DNA of 64,000 bases from Paenibacillus sp. JJ-223 (GCF_927798175.1 NZ_CAKMMP010000018.1:99511-163510), one strand, 5' to 3'. Shown: positions 42,723 through 51,962, counted from the stretch's first letter. Numbers and translations: made by a program. The notes: generated from the letters alone by a model not told the origin.

Positions 42723-43394
42723 ATGATGAAAAAAATGTTGACCGTACTTTTGTCCGCCGGTTTGGTTGCCTCATTGTTTGCTGTGATTCCCGCAGCGGCA
42801 GCGCCCGAAATCGTCAAAACGACGATTATTGTCAAAAAAGGCGAAACGTACGACGGTAAGGGGAAAAGCGTGGCTGCCGATCCGAACACGTTGGGAGACG
42901 GAAGCCAGGCTGAGAACCAGAAGCCCATTTTCAGGCTTGAAGCAGGCGCAACCTTGAAAAACGTAGTCATTGAAGCTCCTGCTGCCGACGGCGTTCATTG
43001 TTATGGCAGCTGCAATATCGAAAACGTGACCTGGAAGGATGTCGGCGAGGACGCGCTAACCCTGAAATCCTCCGGCACCGTTAACATAACGGGCGGAGCG
43101 GCGTATAAGGCGTACGACAAAGTATTTCAGATGAATGCCTCGGGAACGATCAACATCAAAAATTTCAGGGCAGACGACATCGGCAAACTGGTGCGCCAAA
43201 ACGGAGGCACCTCTTATCAGGTTACGATGAGTGTGGACAACTCCAACATCTCCAACGTCAAGGATTCGATTCTGCGCACGGACAGCAGCTCGACCGTCGG
43301 CAAAATCACCAATACGCGGTATTCCAAGGTGCCTACGCTCTTCAAAGGGTTCGCCTCCGGCAAAACGAGCCAATCGGGCAATACGCAATACTGA
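42723..43394 (+). CDS. Secreted pectate lyase, family PL3
   Basis: 223 residues with signal peptide MMKKMLTVLLSAGLVASLFA, cleaved after the following AAAA. The mature part, about 195 residues, is a PL3 right-handed beta-helix: ADGVHCYGSCNIENVTWKDV, EDALTLKSSGTVNITGG, FRADDIGKLVRQNGG and DSILRTDSS. These contain the Asp residues for calcium and the Lys/Arg of the active site. It cleaves polygalacturonate by beta-elimination outside the cell, feeding unsaturated oligomers to enzymes such as the GH105. AAGGAGG precedes; a second ATG lies at 42726. Confidence 0.9.
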   Translation: MMKKMLTVLLSAGLVASLFAVIPAAAAPEIVKTTIIVKKGETYDGKGKSVAADPNTLGDGSQAENQKPIFRLEAGATLKNVVIEAPAADGVHCYGSCNIENVTWKDVGEDALTLKSSGTVNITGGAAYKAYDKVFQMNASGTINIKNFRADDIGKLVRQNGGTSYQVTMSVDNSNISNVKDSILRTDSSSTVGKITNTRYSKVPTLFKGFASGKTSQSGNTQY

Positions 43395-43480
43395 ATCATC
43401 AGCGACGCGATTGCCAGAGAGTCATCTCTAATGTTCAAGAGTCTTGCCTGACCTTTGCGCCAACGATTGCCGATTCTACC

Positions 43481-43509
43481 GAAGGCATTCCTGTGATGGG
43501 GATGCCTTC
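43481..43509 (+). terminator. Hairpin after the pectate lyase gene
   Basis: gaaggcattcc and ggggatgccttc pair over 11 bp with G-U; no T-run, so termination is uncertain. Confidence 0.35.
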
Positions 43510-43545
43510 ACTATCGCTCGTGCATAAATGGGGAATGATTCGGGA

Positions 43546-43574
43546 TTGCCACAAATACCCTTCTGTTGTACAGT
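43546..43574 (+). promoter_or_regulatory. Promoter of the ykoEDC operon
   Basis: TTGCCA and TACAGT are separated by 17 bases, ending about 20 bases before the TPP aptamer. Confidence 0.45.
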
Positions 43575-43594
43575 ATAACCATTGAAATAACGAA

Positions 43595-43678
43595 AGCCGG
43601 GAGCTCAATGAAGTTGGGCTGAGAGGGTGGCCTTGTGCCGCTGACCGTATCTGATCTGGGTAATGCCAGCGTAGAGAA
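43595..43678 (+). ncRNA. TPP riboswitch of the ykoEDC operon
   Basis: Conserved Thi-box blocks GGGAGCTC, GGGCTGAGAGG, CTGACCG, then CTGATCTGGGTAATGCCAGC and GTAG are in order. The usual GAACC before CTGATCTGG is shortened here. A terminator lies about 160 bases on, before the first gene. Confidence 0.92.
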
Positions 43679-43836
43679 CCATTCGATCCATGATGGGGAA
43701 AATAAACACGCAATTCGTGCACACAACGTCTCATGAATTCGGCAGCATATCCTTTGCCTTATTCCTGAATGGGATAAGTGTGGGTTGTCCTGTTTATGTG
43801 CCATTTTCCGCCCATGTTTCGTCAACTGTACGCATG

Positions 43837-43865
43837 GCCTGCCCGATATCGGGGAGGCTTTTTTG
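43837..43865 (+). terminator. Riboswitch-linked terminator upstream of ykoE
   Basis: The palindrome cccgatatcggg with outer gcct/aggc arms is followed by TTTTTT and lies between the TPP aptamer and the first gene of the operon. Confidence 0.75.
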
Positions 43866-43908
43866 TTATTTTCAAACTACTGATGATAAGAGAAGGGGAG
43901 TAGAGAAA

Positions 43909-44502
43909 ATGGTAAATGCGGGGAGCAGCAACAAATTAAGATTAACGGATATTTTGGTCACGATCGTGATCGCGGTTGTATTCGGGGTGATCTACAAAAT
44001 ATGGGGACCGACCTATGATCTGATGAAACCGTTCGGCGTGCATGCCGAGCAGATGATCTACGGTATGTGGTTCATGGCGGGAACGTTTGCCTTTCTCGTC
44101 ATTCGCAAGCCGGGCGTTGCCATTCTGGCCGAGGTTGCGGCCTCCACGGTCAGCGCTTTCCTCGGCAGCGAATGGGGCATGTCCACGCTTGTATACGGGC
44201 TGCTGCAAGGGCTGGGCGCGGAAATTTTCTTTGCGGCATTCCTGTATCGGAAAACGAATTTGCCCGTGACCTGCCTGGCGGCCATCGGGGCAGGACTTGC
44301 TTCGCTTATACTGGATTACCAATACGGATACATCGAGTCCCTCTCGACTTGGAACTACACCCTGTTTATCGGGTTCCGCCTGATCGGCAGCGCCGTGATC
44401 GCAGGCGTATTTGCCTATTATTTGGCGAAGGCACTGGAGCTGACCGGCGTGACCCGTACGTTAAGACCTGCATCGAAGCAGGATTACGAGGCATTGGATT
44501 AA
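43909..44502 (+). CDS. ykoE: Thiamine/HMP ECF transporter, substrate-binding membrane subunit
   Basis: 197 residues with five to six membrane segments. LRLTDILVTIVIAVVFGVIY at the N-terminus and the loop YDLMKPFGVHAEQMIYGMWF are typical of YkoE, the S-component. GGGGAG precedes ATG 43909. It heads ykoE-ykoD-ykoC behind a TPP riboswitch and so takes up thiamine or its pyrimidine precursor. No ykoF gene is seen. Confidence 0.88.
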   Translation: MVNAGSSNKLRLTDILVTIVIAVVFGVIYKIWGPTYDLMKPFGVHAEQMIYGMWFMAGTFAFLVIRKPGVAILAEVAASTVSAFLGSEWGMSTLVYGLLQGLGAEIFFAAFLYRKTNLPVTCLAAIGAGLASLILDYQYGYIESLSTWNYTLFIGFRLIGSAVIAGVFAYYLAKALELTGVTRTLRPASKQDYEALD

Positions 44503-45978
44503 ATGCACAGGCAAGAATGCGTGCGGGAAACCGGGCTAGCAGCGGGCATCGTGAACTTGAGATGCAAATTCCCCGGGGAACAAGGCCTGTTGTTTCAAGG
44601 GCTCTCTTTATCGGTGAGCCAAGGAGAGAAGGTGCTGCTGCTGGGAGCAAGCGGATCGGGAAAATCCACGTTGCTGCAAATATTGAGCGGAATCATTCCG
44701 CATGCGGTGGAGATGCCCATGAAGTGCGACGACATTCTGGTGCCAAAGCGGGCAGGCATCGTGTTCCAGGACCCGGATGCCCAGTTCTGCATGTCGCATA
44801 CGGATGAGGAAATTGCATTCGTGCTGGAGAACCGGAACGTTCCTCGGGAGCAAATGGCAGCGCGGATCGGCCTTGCTTTGCAGCAGGTCGGGTTGGCCTT
44901 CGAGGGCCATCGTGCTCCGATCCAATCCCTGTCCCAGGGCATGAAGCAGCGGCTGGCCATTGCTTCGATTCTTGCGCTGGAACCGGACGTATTGTTCATG
45001 GACGAACCGACGGCGCTGTTGGACGGGGAAGGCACGTCGCAGGTCTGGGATACGGTGAAACGGATCGCCCATAACAAAACCTTGATCATCGTGGAACACA
45101 AAATCGACGAAATCGTGGACTGGGTCGATCGGATCGTTGTGCTGTCCCCCGAAGGGCAGGTCGCCGCGGACGGTCCGGCAGCGCAAATATTTGCGGAGCA
45201 GCGGGACCTGCTCAGGTCATATGGCATTTGGTACCCGGGCGTATGGGAGGAACAGGGACAGCAGGCAGGGAGCGCGGCAGAGCCTGAACCTGCCGTGCGG
45301 CAACGACTTCGCGAGGAACCTGTACTGGAGCTGCGCGACGTCATCGGATGGCGGGGCAGCACCGAGGTGATCCGGGTCAACAAGCTGGAAGTCCGCCCCG
45401 GCGATTGGATCGGCGTCGTTGGGGCCAACGGTGCCGGCAAAAGTTCGTTGCTGCTGTCCATGATGCATATTCTGAAAACGACGGGGGACTATCGCGTGAT
45501 GGGGAAACCCGCCGGCACGACGCAGCAGCTGGCGGAACGGATGGCCTTTGTGTTTCAGAACCCGGAATTCCAGTTCGTGACGAACTCGGTTGTGGACGAA
45601 GTGGAATTTTCGCTGCTCGGTACCGCAATGTCACCTGCAGAGAGGCAAGCAAATACGCTGGGCATGCTGGAGGAATTCGGGCTTGCGGCATGGGCAGACC
45701 GCCATCCGTATCAATTGTCCATGGGGCAGAAACGGCGGCTGAGCGTAGCTTCTGCCCTCATACGCGGCCAGCGCATCCTGCTGCTGGATGAGCCGACGTT
45801 TGGGCAGGATGCCCGCAATACGTTCGCGATGCTGTCAAGGCTTGAAGAACTTAGACGGAAAGGGACGGCTATCGTGATGGTGACCCATGACAGCGAAATC
45901 GTAAGCAGGTACTGTACCCGGACTTGGAAGGTTGATGGAGGGAGGGTCATGGATGCAGCTGTCTTTTCCCCATCGTGA
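44503..45978 (+). CDS. ykoD: Thiamine/HMP ECF transporter, fused double ATPase
   Basis: 491 residues: two ABC ATPase domains in one chain. First: Walker A GASGSGKST, Q-loop FQDPDAQF, signature LSQGMKQRL, Walker B VLFMDEPTALLD. Second: GANGAGKSS, FQNPEFQF, LSMGQKRRL, ILLLDEPTFGQD. Together they are the A and A' units of the ECF module. The gene follows ykoE directly (TAAATG) and overlaps ykoC by 26 bases. Confidence 0.92.
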   Translation: MHRQECVRETGLAAGIVNLRCKFPGEQGLLFQGLSLSVSQGEKVLLLGASGSGKSTLLQILSGIIPHAVEMPMKCDDILVPKRAGIVFQDPDAQFCMSHTDEEIAFVLENRNVPREQMAARIGLALQQVGLAFEGHRAPIQSLSQGMKQRLAIASILALEPDVLFMDEPTALLDGEGTSQVWDTVKRIAHNKTLIIVEHKIDEIVDWVDRIVVLSPEGQVAADGPAAQIFAEQRDLLRSYGIWYPGVWEEQGQQAGSAAEPEPAVRQRLREEPVLELRDVIGWRGSTEVIRVNKLEVRPGDWIGVVGANGAGKSSLLLSMMHILKTTGDYRVMGKPAGTTQQLAERMAFVFQNPEFQFVTNSVVDEVEFSLLGTAMSPAERQANTLGMLEEFGLAAWADRHPYQLSMGQKRRLSVASALIRGQRILLLDEPTFGQDARNTFAMLSRLEELRRKGTAIVMVTHDSEIVSRYCTRTWKVDGGRVMDAAVFSPS

Positions 45979-46747
45979 GACATGGCTTCATCACGTCAAT
46001 CCCGGGTTGAAGATGGTCGTGCTGACGCTGCTGTTCATATACGTCATTTTCATCCACAATTTAAACGTGATGGCGAATACGGCCGTGGCAATGCTGTTGC
46101 TTCTGATCTGGAGCGGCCATCCATGGCGCAGGCTGCTCTTGTATGCTTCGCCGTTCATCCTCGTGTTTATCTCCACGTCGACGGGCATGATGATGTTCGG
46201 GAAAGGAGAGACGACGTGGTTCCGGTATGGCCTGATCCATGTGACCGAAGAGAGCTTCTATCGCGGCTTGCATCTCGGTTTCCGTTCGCTCTGCATGGCT
46301 GCTGCCGGATTGCTGTTCGGTTTGACGACCCGTCCCGTCCGGCTGTTCTATTCCCTGATGCAGCAGTGGAGGCTTCCGCCTAAATATGCCTACAGTTTCC
46401 TCGCGGCAATGCGCATGATCCCGATTCTGCTGGATGAATTCCAAACGCTGCGGTATGCGATTCGCATCCGCGGTATGGGTGGCCGGCGATCGCGCTGGAA
46501 CATCTACGGCACCCTGAAACGTTATGCGATTCCACTGCTGGCCCAGAGCATTCGCCGCGCCCAGCGGATGGCGGTGGCCATGCAGGCGAAGGGGTTCGCC
46601 GAAGGCGCAAGCCGGACGTATTATGTTCCGGTCGGGTACTCCCGGACAGACACCTGGTTTCTTTTGTACATGGTCATCTCGTTCCTGCTGGCTTATCTGG
46701 CTGGCGTGGGTTACCCTTATCAACCGGAAATGGTGGATGTAAGGTAG
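45953..46747 (+). CDS. ykoC: Thiamine/HMP ECF transporter, T-component
   Basis: 264 residues, CbiQ-like membrane protein with about five segments. The coupling-helix motif IRIRGMGGRRSRWN and the second AMQAKGFAEGASRT carry the two Ala-Arg-Gly-like signatures that contact the ATPases. Start at ATG 45953 behind GGAGGG inside the end of ykoD. Confidence 0.9.
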   Translation: MQLSFPHRETWLHHVNPGLKMVVLTLLFIYVIFIHNLNVMANTAVAMLLLLIWSGHPWRRLLLYASPFILVFISTSTGMMMFGKGETTWFRYGLIHVTEESFYRGLHLGFRSLCMAAAGLLFGLTTRPVRLFYSLMQQWRLPPKYAYSFLAAMRMIPILLDEFQTLRYAIRIRGMGGRRSRWNIYGTLKRYAIPLLAQSIRRAQRMAVAMQAKGFAEGASRTYYVPVGYSRTDTWFLLYMVISFLLAYLAGVGYPYQPEMVDVR

Positions 46748-46887
46748 GTCGCAGGAATTCCGGCAATGCACGCTTAGAATGATATGTCTTTTTGCAAACC
46801 GGTAACTTTTTGCCGGGTCCAAACGTCCTTATTTGGAAATAACTTCAATACAAAAAGGCGAAGACCTTGGTGAATGGAGGCCAAAAC

Positions 46888-49152
46888 ATGCGGACGAAAA
46901 GATATGGGCGGTTGGGAATCGCCGGGGCTGTGGCCGTAATCGCGGCCGGAAGCATCCTGTTGAACATGAATACAAAGGTCATGGGCGCGAAAAACGAGGG
47001 AGGCGCTCAGCAGGTACAGCTTGCTTCAGCCGCGTTCAAACGGGGAGACACCGTTGCGCTTCCCGCAAACGTTCCTTTGTTTTCGAACATAAAGGACAGC
47101 AGCGTGGCCGCCGATTTGATGAAAATCAAGAACTATACGGCAAATGGAGCTAAGTTGAAAGTGAATGCCGTCAAGGACGATTGGATTCAAAGCAAAGACG
47201 AGATCAACGGAGAGCAGTGGTTGCCGGCATGGTATGCAACGAAAGATGCGGCCAGCATCAAACCCGTTTCTCCGCGCACGTTCCATCTCCGGCCTGGAAG
47301 CAAGTTTTATCTTTATCCCGGCAGCGCTACGGTCTGGGATGCTGGACCTGCGCTCGAGAAAAAGGCGTTTATCGTCGCGCAGCAGGGGCAGTGGTACGGC
47401 GTTTCGCTGGCTCCCCGCATCTGGAACGCGGATTTTTATTCGTTCCGGCCGTCCATGCAATGGATTCAAGCCAAAGACGTGTCGCAGCAGGAGGATATCC
47501 CGGACGGGTGGATGAAGTCCGAATCTTCTCTGTCGACGGGCCAGGTGCGCCATCTGACGGATATTCTGATCCATAAGGGAGATACGGAAAGGCAGATCGC
47601 GAAGCGGCTTGGCGAACCGGATTGGACCGAGCATTCCCCGAACCTGAGCCAGACCGGCGACCCGATGCGAATAGGGGAAACGTGGCGATACGAGCATGAA
47701 GACGGGCAGGTGCTTTTGACGTTTACTCCGGAAGGCAAGCTGGAGAGAATGCATTGGAATTTGCCGCAGAATGGCAGCAATCCCGGGAAGGTTAGTGCAG
47801 AAACGGAACGCAGCGATCGTTATGAGTTTACGTCCCGGATGGATGGCAAGGCGCTGGCGGCAACGTTGCCTTGGGAGCCGGTATGGGTCAATCAAGGCGA
47901 CATTAATTATACGTTCCTTCAGGCAGGGAATGAAGATGTTCTGTTGATCAAAGGCGATGACGGCGGATTCAGCGGTTTTTACCATGAAGGCTCCGTTTAT
48001 GCACTGGATAGGCATACAGGCAAAAAGCTGTGGCAGATCAATACCGGCTTCGGCATGTTCCTGACAAAACTTGATGCAAGCCGCGAGTATGTGACGCTGT
48101 ATGCCGACTATGATCCGGCTGAAAGAGATTACGTGCATCGGATACGTCATATTCGCCTGAAGGACGGGAAGGTGATGTGGGAGCGGACGGCCAAGCAAGG
48201 TTTCGAAGGTAACACGGTTACTGCTGCCGCGAATGTTGTGGTTGTGGAGGACCAGGTGCAATCGGACGGCAAAAAAGCCCGTATTACCGTACTGAATGCA
48301 AAGAACGGAAAAACATTGTGGACGCTGAACCTGAGCGGGGAATATCGCCTTTTGAACGAAGGAGCCGACGATCCTTACGTCCTGTACTGGAATAAAAATA
48401 AACTGGTTGCCGCAGAACCTTATACGGGCAAGGTGGTTTGGAGCAAACCGGCGAAAAAGTCGACGATCGACGATCCGCAGCACGATCCTTACTTCGACGG
48501 CATCCAACGGCTGGATCCTTTCGCTGATGCTTCACAGGAGCGCTGGATGCTGCTGGATGATCAGTGGGTGTTGATCGACCTGAAGACCGGGGAGGAACAG
48601 GCGAAGTTCGCAGCCCGGAATGGTCAGCGTTTCGAGGTGTTGAACGACGGTCGTCTGCTCATCCGGGAAAACCAAAACGGTCAAAATTACGGAGATGTCC
48701 ATGACTATACCACGACATTATTCGATCCGAAAAGCAACAAAAAGCTATGGGCGATCGAAGGAAAGTTCGACCGTGGATTGGTGGAAGGGAATCGAGTGTA
48801 TGGCGTCTTGAACGGTTTTCCGGCGGCATTGGATTACGATTCGGGCAGCGTAGTGTGGAACGTCGAAGAGGAAGGGGTCGCGATTCCGATGCTGCTCAAT
48901 CAGGGAAGCTACGTTCTTGCGGGCGACCAGCTTCTGCTGCCTCGGGGGGATGACCTGCTGGTACTGGACAAAAATACCGGAAAGATCGGCGGACGCATCC
49001 ACGATATCGTCATGGGTACGCCGGAGCATCGGGATCGGGATGCCAAAAACGGCACGATGAACCGCATCGGCGATGACATTTATATCGGATCGGCCAATGG
49101 ACGCTTCGGTCTCTATTCGGCAGACACGCTATCAGCGAACATCTCGCGCTAA
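46888..49152 (+). CDS. Secreted or anchored PQQ-like beta-propeller protein
   Basis: 754 residues. N-terminal signal or anchor (LGIAGAVAVIAAGSILL). Residues about 45-210 form two SH3-like parts (FKRGDTVALPANVPLFSNIK; FHLRPGSKFYLYPGSA). The second half is a propeller with PQQ-type blades: VYALDRHTGKKLWQINTG, ITVLNAKNGKTLWTLNLSG, LVAAEPYTGKVVWSKP, LFDPKSNKKLWAIEG, AALDYDSGSVVWNVEEEG, LLVLDKNTGKIGG. Such blades usually act as scaffolds; the quinone-binding residues of real dehydrogenases are not evident. ATG 46888 follows GGAGG; GTG 46867 is less likely. Possibly a cell-wall or assembly factor. Confidence 0.78.
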   Translation: MRTKRYGRLGIAGAVAVIAAGSILLNMNTKVMGAKNEGGAQQVQLASAAFKRGDTVALPANVPLFSNIKDSSVAADLMKIKNYTANGAKLKVNAVKDDWIQSKDEINGEQWLPAWYATKDAASIKPVSPRTFHLRPGSKFYLYPGSATVWDAGPALEKKAFIVAQQGQWYGVSLAPRIWNADFYSFRPSMQWIQAKDVSQQEDIPDGWMKSESSLSTGQVRHLTDILIHKGDTERQIAKRLGEPDWTEHSPNLSQTGDPMRIGETWRYEHEDGQVLLTFTPEGKLERMHWNLPQNGSNPGKVSAETERSDRYEFTSRMDGKALAATLPWEPVWVNQGDINYTFLQAGNEDVLLIKGDDGGFSGFYHEGSVYALDRHTGKKLWQINTGFGMFLTKLDASREYVTLYADYDPAERDYVHRIRHIRLKDGKVMWERTAKQGFEGNTVTAAANVVVVEDQVQSDGKKARITVLNAKNGKTLWTLNLSGEYRLLNEGADDPYVLYWNKNKLVAAEPYTGKVVWSKPAKKSTIDDPQHDPYFDGIQRLDPFADASQERWMLLDDQWVLIDLKTGEEQAKFAARNGQRFEVLNDGRLLIRENQNGQNYGDVHDYTTTLFDPKSNKKLWAIEGKFDRGLVEGNRVYGVLNGFPAALDYDSGSVVWNVEEEGVAIPMLLNQGSYVLAGDQLLLPRGDDLLVLDKNTGKIGGRIHDIVMGTPEHRDRDAKNGTMNRIGDDIYIGSANGRFGLYSADTLSANISR

Positions 49153-49198
49153 GGCTTGTCTCCCGCCAAAGGATGATTTATTATAGATGAACAGGATT

Positions 49199-49232
49199 GC
49201 TCGCGCTCCGGTTATCGGCTGTGCGGGCTTTT
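49199..49232 (+). terminator. Probable terminator after the PQQ-propeller gene
   Basis: gctcgc and gcgggc pair (one G-U) around an inner ccg/cgg stem, followed by TTTT. Confidence 0.5.
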
Positions 49233-49283
49233 CTCCATGTGTTCTGAAGAACCATGCATGATCCTATCGCGGGGGGAAGCTCC

Positions 49284-50066
49284 ATGATTTCATTATACGG
49301 CGTGAGCAAGCGTTACAGCGAACGCGGATCTCGTACGGATCAAGGATTCGAAGCCCTCAGCGCAGTGTCGCTGGAAGTGGGCCAAGGCGAAATCCACGGC
49401 ATCATCGGCTCGAGCGGGGCGGGGAAATCCACGTTGCTGCGCATGCTGAACGGGCTCGAGAAGCCGGACGAGGGCGAAGTGGTCGTGAACGGCCAGCGAT
49501 TTACAGGCATGAACGAACGGGCGCTCCGAGAAGCTCGTCGATCGATCGGCATGATCTTTCAGCATTTCAACCTGGTCAGCAACCGGACGGTGATCGGCAA
49601 CGTGTGCATGCCGTTGGAGCTTGCGCGCATGCCAAAATCCGACCGGGTTGCGCGCGGCTTGGACGTGCTGCGGTTTGTCGGCCTGGAAGACAAAGCCCGG
49701 CAGTACCCGGCCCAGCTAAGCGGGGGGCAGAAGCAGCGCGTGGCCATTGCAAGAGCGATTGCGAGCCGTCCGGACTTGCTTCTCTGCGACGAGCCGACGT
49801 CCGCGCTTGACCCGCAAACGACGAGCGGAATCATTGACTTGCTGCGTCATGTCAATGCATCGCTGGGCGTCACCGTCGTGCTCGTGACCCATGAGATGGA
49901 GGTAGCACGGCAGCTGTGCCATCGCATTTCCGTGATGCGGGAAGGACGGATCGCGAAGACGTTATCCGAGGCGGAGGTACGCAGCATTCCCGCTCCCGGT
50001 CCGGATATGCTCACCGCATTGCTGAAAGGTGATGCCTTAACGGGAGGTGGCAGGAATGATACCTGA
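49284..50066 (+). CDS. metN: Methionine ABC importer ATPase, short form
   Basis: 260 residues. Walker A GSSGAGKST, Q-loop GMIFQHFNLVSNRTV, signature QLSGGQKQRVAIARAI, Walker B LLLCDEPTSALDP, switch VTHEME. The motif around FNLVSNRTVIGNVCMPLE is MetN-like. Usual MetN proteins have about 340 residues because of a C-terminal NIL domain that senses methionine; that domain is absent here. GGGGGG precedes ATG 49284. Overlaps metI by 11 bases. Confidence 0.82.
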   Translation: MISLYGVSKRYSERGSRTDQGFEALSAVSLEVGQGEIHGIIGSSGAGKSTLLRMLNGLEKPDEGEVVVNGQRFTGMNERALREARRSIGMIFQHFNLVSNRTVIGNVCMPLELARMPKSDRVARGLDVLRFVGLEDKARQYPAQLSGGQKQRVAIARAIASRPDLLLCDEPTSALDPQTTSGIIDLLRHVNASLGVTVVLVTHEMEVARQLCHRISVMREGRIAKTLSEAEVRSIPAPGPDMLTALLKGDALTGGGRNDT

Positions 50067-50724
50067 CATCGTGCTGCAATATCAGCATGAAATCTGGCAG
50101 GCGATTGGAGAGACCTTCGTCATGGTGGGCATTTCCATTGCGGCTGCCGTTCTGATCGGTTTGCCCCTTGGCACGCTGCTTTACCTGTTCAGGAAAGGAC
50201 AGCGTTACGAGAATCGGCCATTATTCACGATCTTGGGGAGCCTGGTGAATATCATCCGTTCGTTCCCGTTCCTGCTGCTCGTGGTGTTCATGATTCCGTT
50301 CACGCGCATGGTTGTCGGCACATCGATCGGCACGCTGGCCGCGACGGTGCCGCTGTCGGTGATTGCGATCGCCTATTATGCACGGCTTGCGGAGCAAGCA
50401 CTGCTCGACGTACCCAAAGGCGTGCTGGAGGCTGCGGCTTCGATGGGGGCTTCGACGATGCAGTTGGTGTTCAAGTTCCTGTATGTCGAAGCACGCTCAA
50501 GTCTTGTGCTGGGCTTGACCACCGCAACGATCAGTTTCATTTCCTATTCCACGGTCATGGGGATCGTGGGGGGAGGCGGCGTTGGCGATTTTGCCATTCG
50601 TTACGGTTATCAGCGCTTTGAAACAGAGCTTATGGCATTTACGATCATTATCATGATCATCCTGGTCCAAGCGATCCAATATACGGGCACGCGGCTGTCC
50701 CGCTGGATTGACCGCAGATCGTGA
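50056..50724 (+). CDS. metI: Methionine ABC importer permease
   Basis: 222 residues with five to six membrane segments. The EAA loop reads LLDVPKGVLEAAASMGASTM. MetI marks are SFPFLLLVVFMIPFTRMVVG and GIVGGGGVGDFAIRYGYQRF. GGGAGGTGG lies before the ATG, inside the end of metN. It forms the membrane channel of the importer. Confidence 0.88.
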   Translation: MIPDIVLQYQHEIWQAIGETFVMVGISIAAAVLIGLPLGTLLYLFRKGQRYENRPLFTILGSLVNIIRSFPFLLLVVFMIPFTRMVVGTSIGTLAATVPLSVIAIAYYARLAEQALLDVPKGVLEAAASMGASTMQLVFKFLYVEARSSLVLGLTTATISFISYSTVMGIVGGGGVGDFAIRYGYQRFETELMAFTIIIMIILVQAIQYTGTRLSRWIDRRS

Positions 50725-50765
50725 TCCAACAAACAGATTATTTACGAGAAGGGGTTATTACATTG

Positions 50766-51602
50766 ATGAAAGCAAAATGGATGCTGCTTGTACTGGCACT
50801 GATGCTCGTGCTGGCCGGTTGCGGCAAAAAAGAGGAAACACCTGCGGCGGAAGGCAACGCAAACGGTTCTGACGCCAAACAGGAAGTGACACTGAAAGTA
50901 GCGACCCTGATTCCACCAATGACAGACGTGCTTGATATTGTGAAGCCTTTGCTGAAGGAAGACGGCGTGAACTTGGAAGTGGTGGTTCTGTCCGATAACG
51001 TGCAGCCGAACACGGCGCTTGCCAACAAGGAAGTAGATGCTAACTTCTTCCAGCATGTGCCTTATATGGAGCAGTACAACGAAGCGAACAACGCTACCTT
51101 GGTACCGGTTCAACCGATTTACAACGCGATTTACGGCGCATACTCCAAAAAGTACAAATCGATGGACGAGCTGCCCGAAGGCGCGACGATCGCGATCGCG
51201 AACGATCCATCCAACATCGGACGTTCCCTTGTGATGCTGGAGCAGAACGGCATTATCAAGCTGAAGGAAGGCGTTGGATTTAACGCTACCCAGGCCGATA
51301 TCGTGGAGAACAAAAAGAACTACAAGTTTGAAGAGGTCGACCTGCTGATGCTGGCCCGCATGATGGATGACGCCGACCTGGTTGCCATGACCCCGGCTTA
51401 CGCTAGCCCGCTGGGTCTTACGCCGAAGAAGGATGCATTGCTCACCGAAAAGGATGATTCCCATTTTGCAATTACGCTGGTTGCCCGGGAAGACAACAAG
51501 GATTCGGAGGCGATCCAGAAGCTGGCGAAACGCATGGCCGGCCCGGAAGTGAAAGCCTTTTTTGAAAAAAATTACGCGGATATCGCCATTCCTGCATTTT
51601 AA
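50766..51602 (+). CDS. metQ: Methionine-binding lipoprotein (NlpA family)
   Basis: 278 residues, lipoprotein: signal MKAKWMLLVLALMLVLAGC with Cys19. The mature part matches MetQ/NlpA: VVLSDNVQPNTALANKEVDA, NFFQHVPYMEQYN, VPVQPIYNAIYGAYSKKYKS, and TIAIANDPSNIGRSLVMLEQ. Captures L- or D-methionine outside the membrane. A TTG is adjacent at 50763. Last gene of metNIQ, followed by a strong terminator. Confidence 0.9.
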   Translation: MKAKWMLLVLALMLVLAGCGKKEETPAAEGNANGSDAKQEVTLKVATLIPPMTDVLDIVKPLLKEDGVNLEVVVLSDNVQPNTALANKEVDANFFQHVPYMEQYNEANNATLVPVQPIYNAIYGAYSKKYKSMDELPEGATIAIANDPSNIGRSLVMLEQNGIIKLKEGVGFNATQADIVENKKNYKFEEVDLLMLARMMDDADLVAMTPAYASPLGLTPKKDALLTEKDDSHFAITLVAREDNKDSEAIQKLAKRMAGPEVKAFFEKNYADIAIPAF

Positions 51603-51616
51603 AAAAAAGTGCGTCA

Positions 51617-51651
51617 AAGGCCCGAGCCGAATAGGCTCGGGCCTTTTTTTC
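51617..51651 (+). terminator. Strong intrinsic terminator of metNIQ
   Basis: aaggcccgagcc and ggctcgggcctt form a 12-bp stem with gaata loop and seven T. Confidence 0.9.
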
Positions 51652-51711
51652 GGGGTAAGCATTCATCAAATAACGAGAATGGGAGTCCTTGATGAGATGG
51701 CTACCGAATTG

Positions 51712-51896
51712 CTAAAGAACCTGACACACGTTATTTCACGGAAATGGGCCAAGTTTGTGCTCTAATGAACCTGTGACACGCTATTCCGGGGAAATAATCT
51801 TGTTTTTCCTGTTGTGACCGTAAGTAGAGTGTCTGAGGTTCGTAAGGATTGGAAAAGGATGCAAAACGGCGAAATAAGGTGTCTGAGATTCGTTAG
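51712..51896. repeat. Cluster of four dispersed intergenic repeats, two in each orientation
   Basis: Inverted copies at 51712-51737 (ctaaagaacctgacacacg) and 51762-51787 (ctaatgaacctgtgacacg), and direct copies at 51823-51846 (agagtgtctgaggttcgtaa) and 51872-51896 (aaggtgtctgagattcgtta). The unit spacing is about 50 bases. The two halves face each other and could fold into a long imperfect hairpin. Same family as at 4875-5060 and 37250-37274. Confidence 0.75.
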
Positions 51897-51962
51897 CGCT
51901 CCGGGACAGAAATTGTCGACGCGTTCATTCTGCATTTTCCTCGTGATCGGAGAGAACCGTAC

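Noticed and set aside
47026..48507. 493-codon ORF on the minus strand opposite the propeller gene
   Set aside because: No recognisable domain, crosses the well-defined PQQ-like blades coded on the plus strand, no ribosome site.
49153..49283. Searched for an S-box (SAM) riboswitch or T-box before metNIQ
   Set aside because: None of the conserved blocks is present; the stretch holds a terminator and little else.
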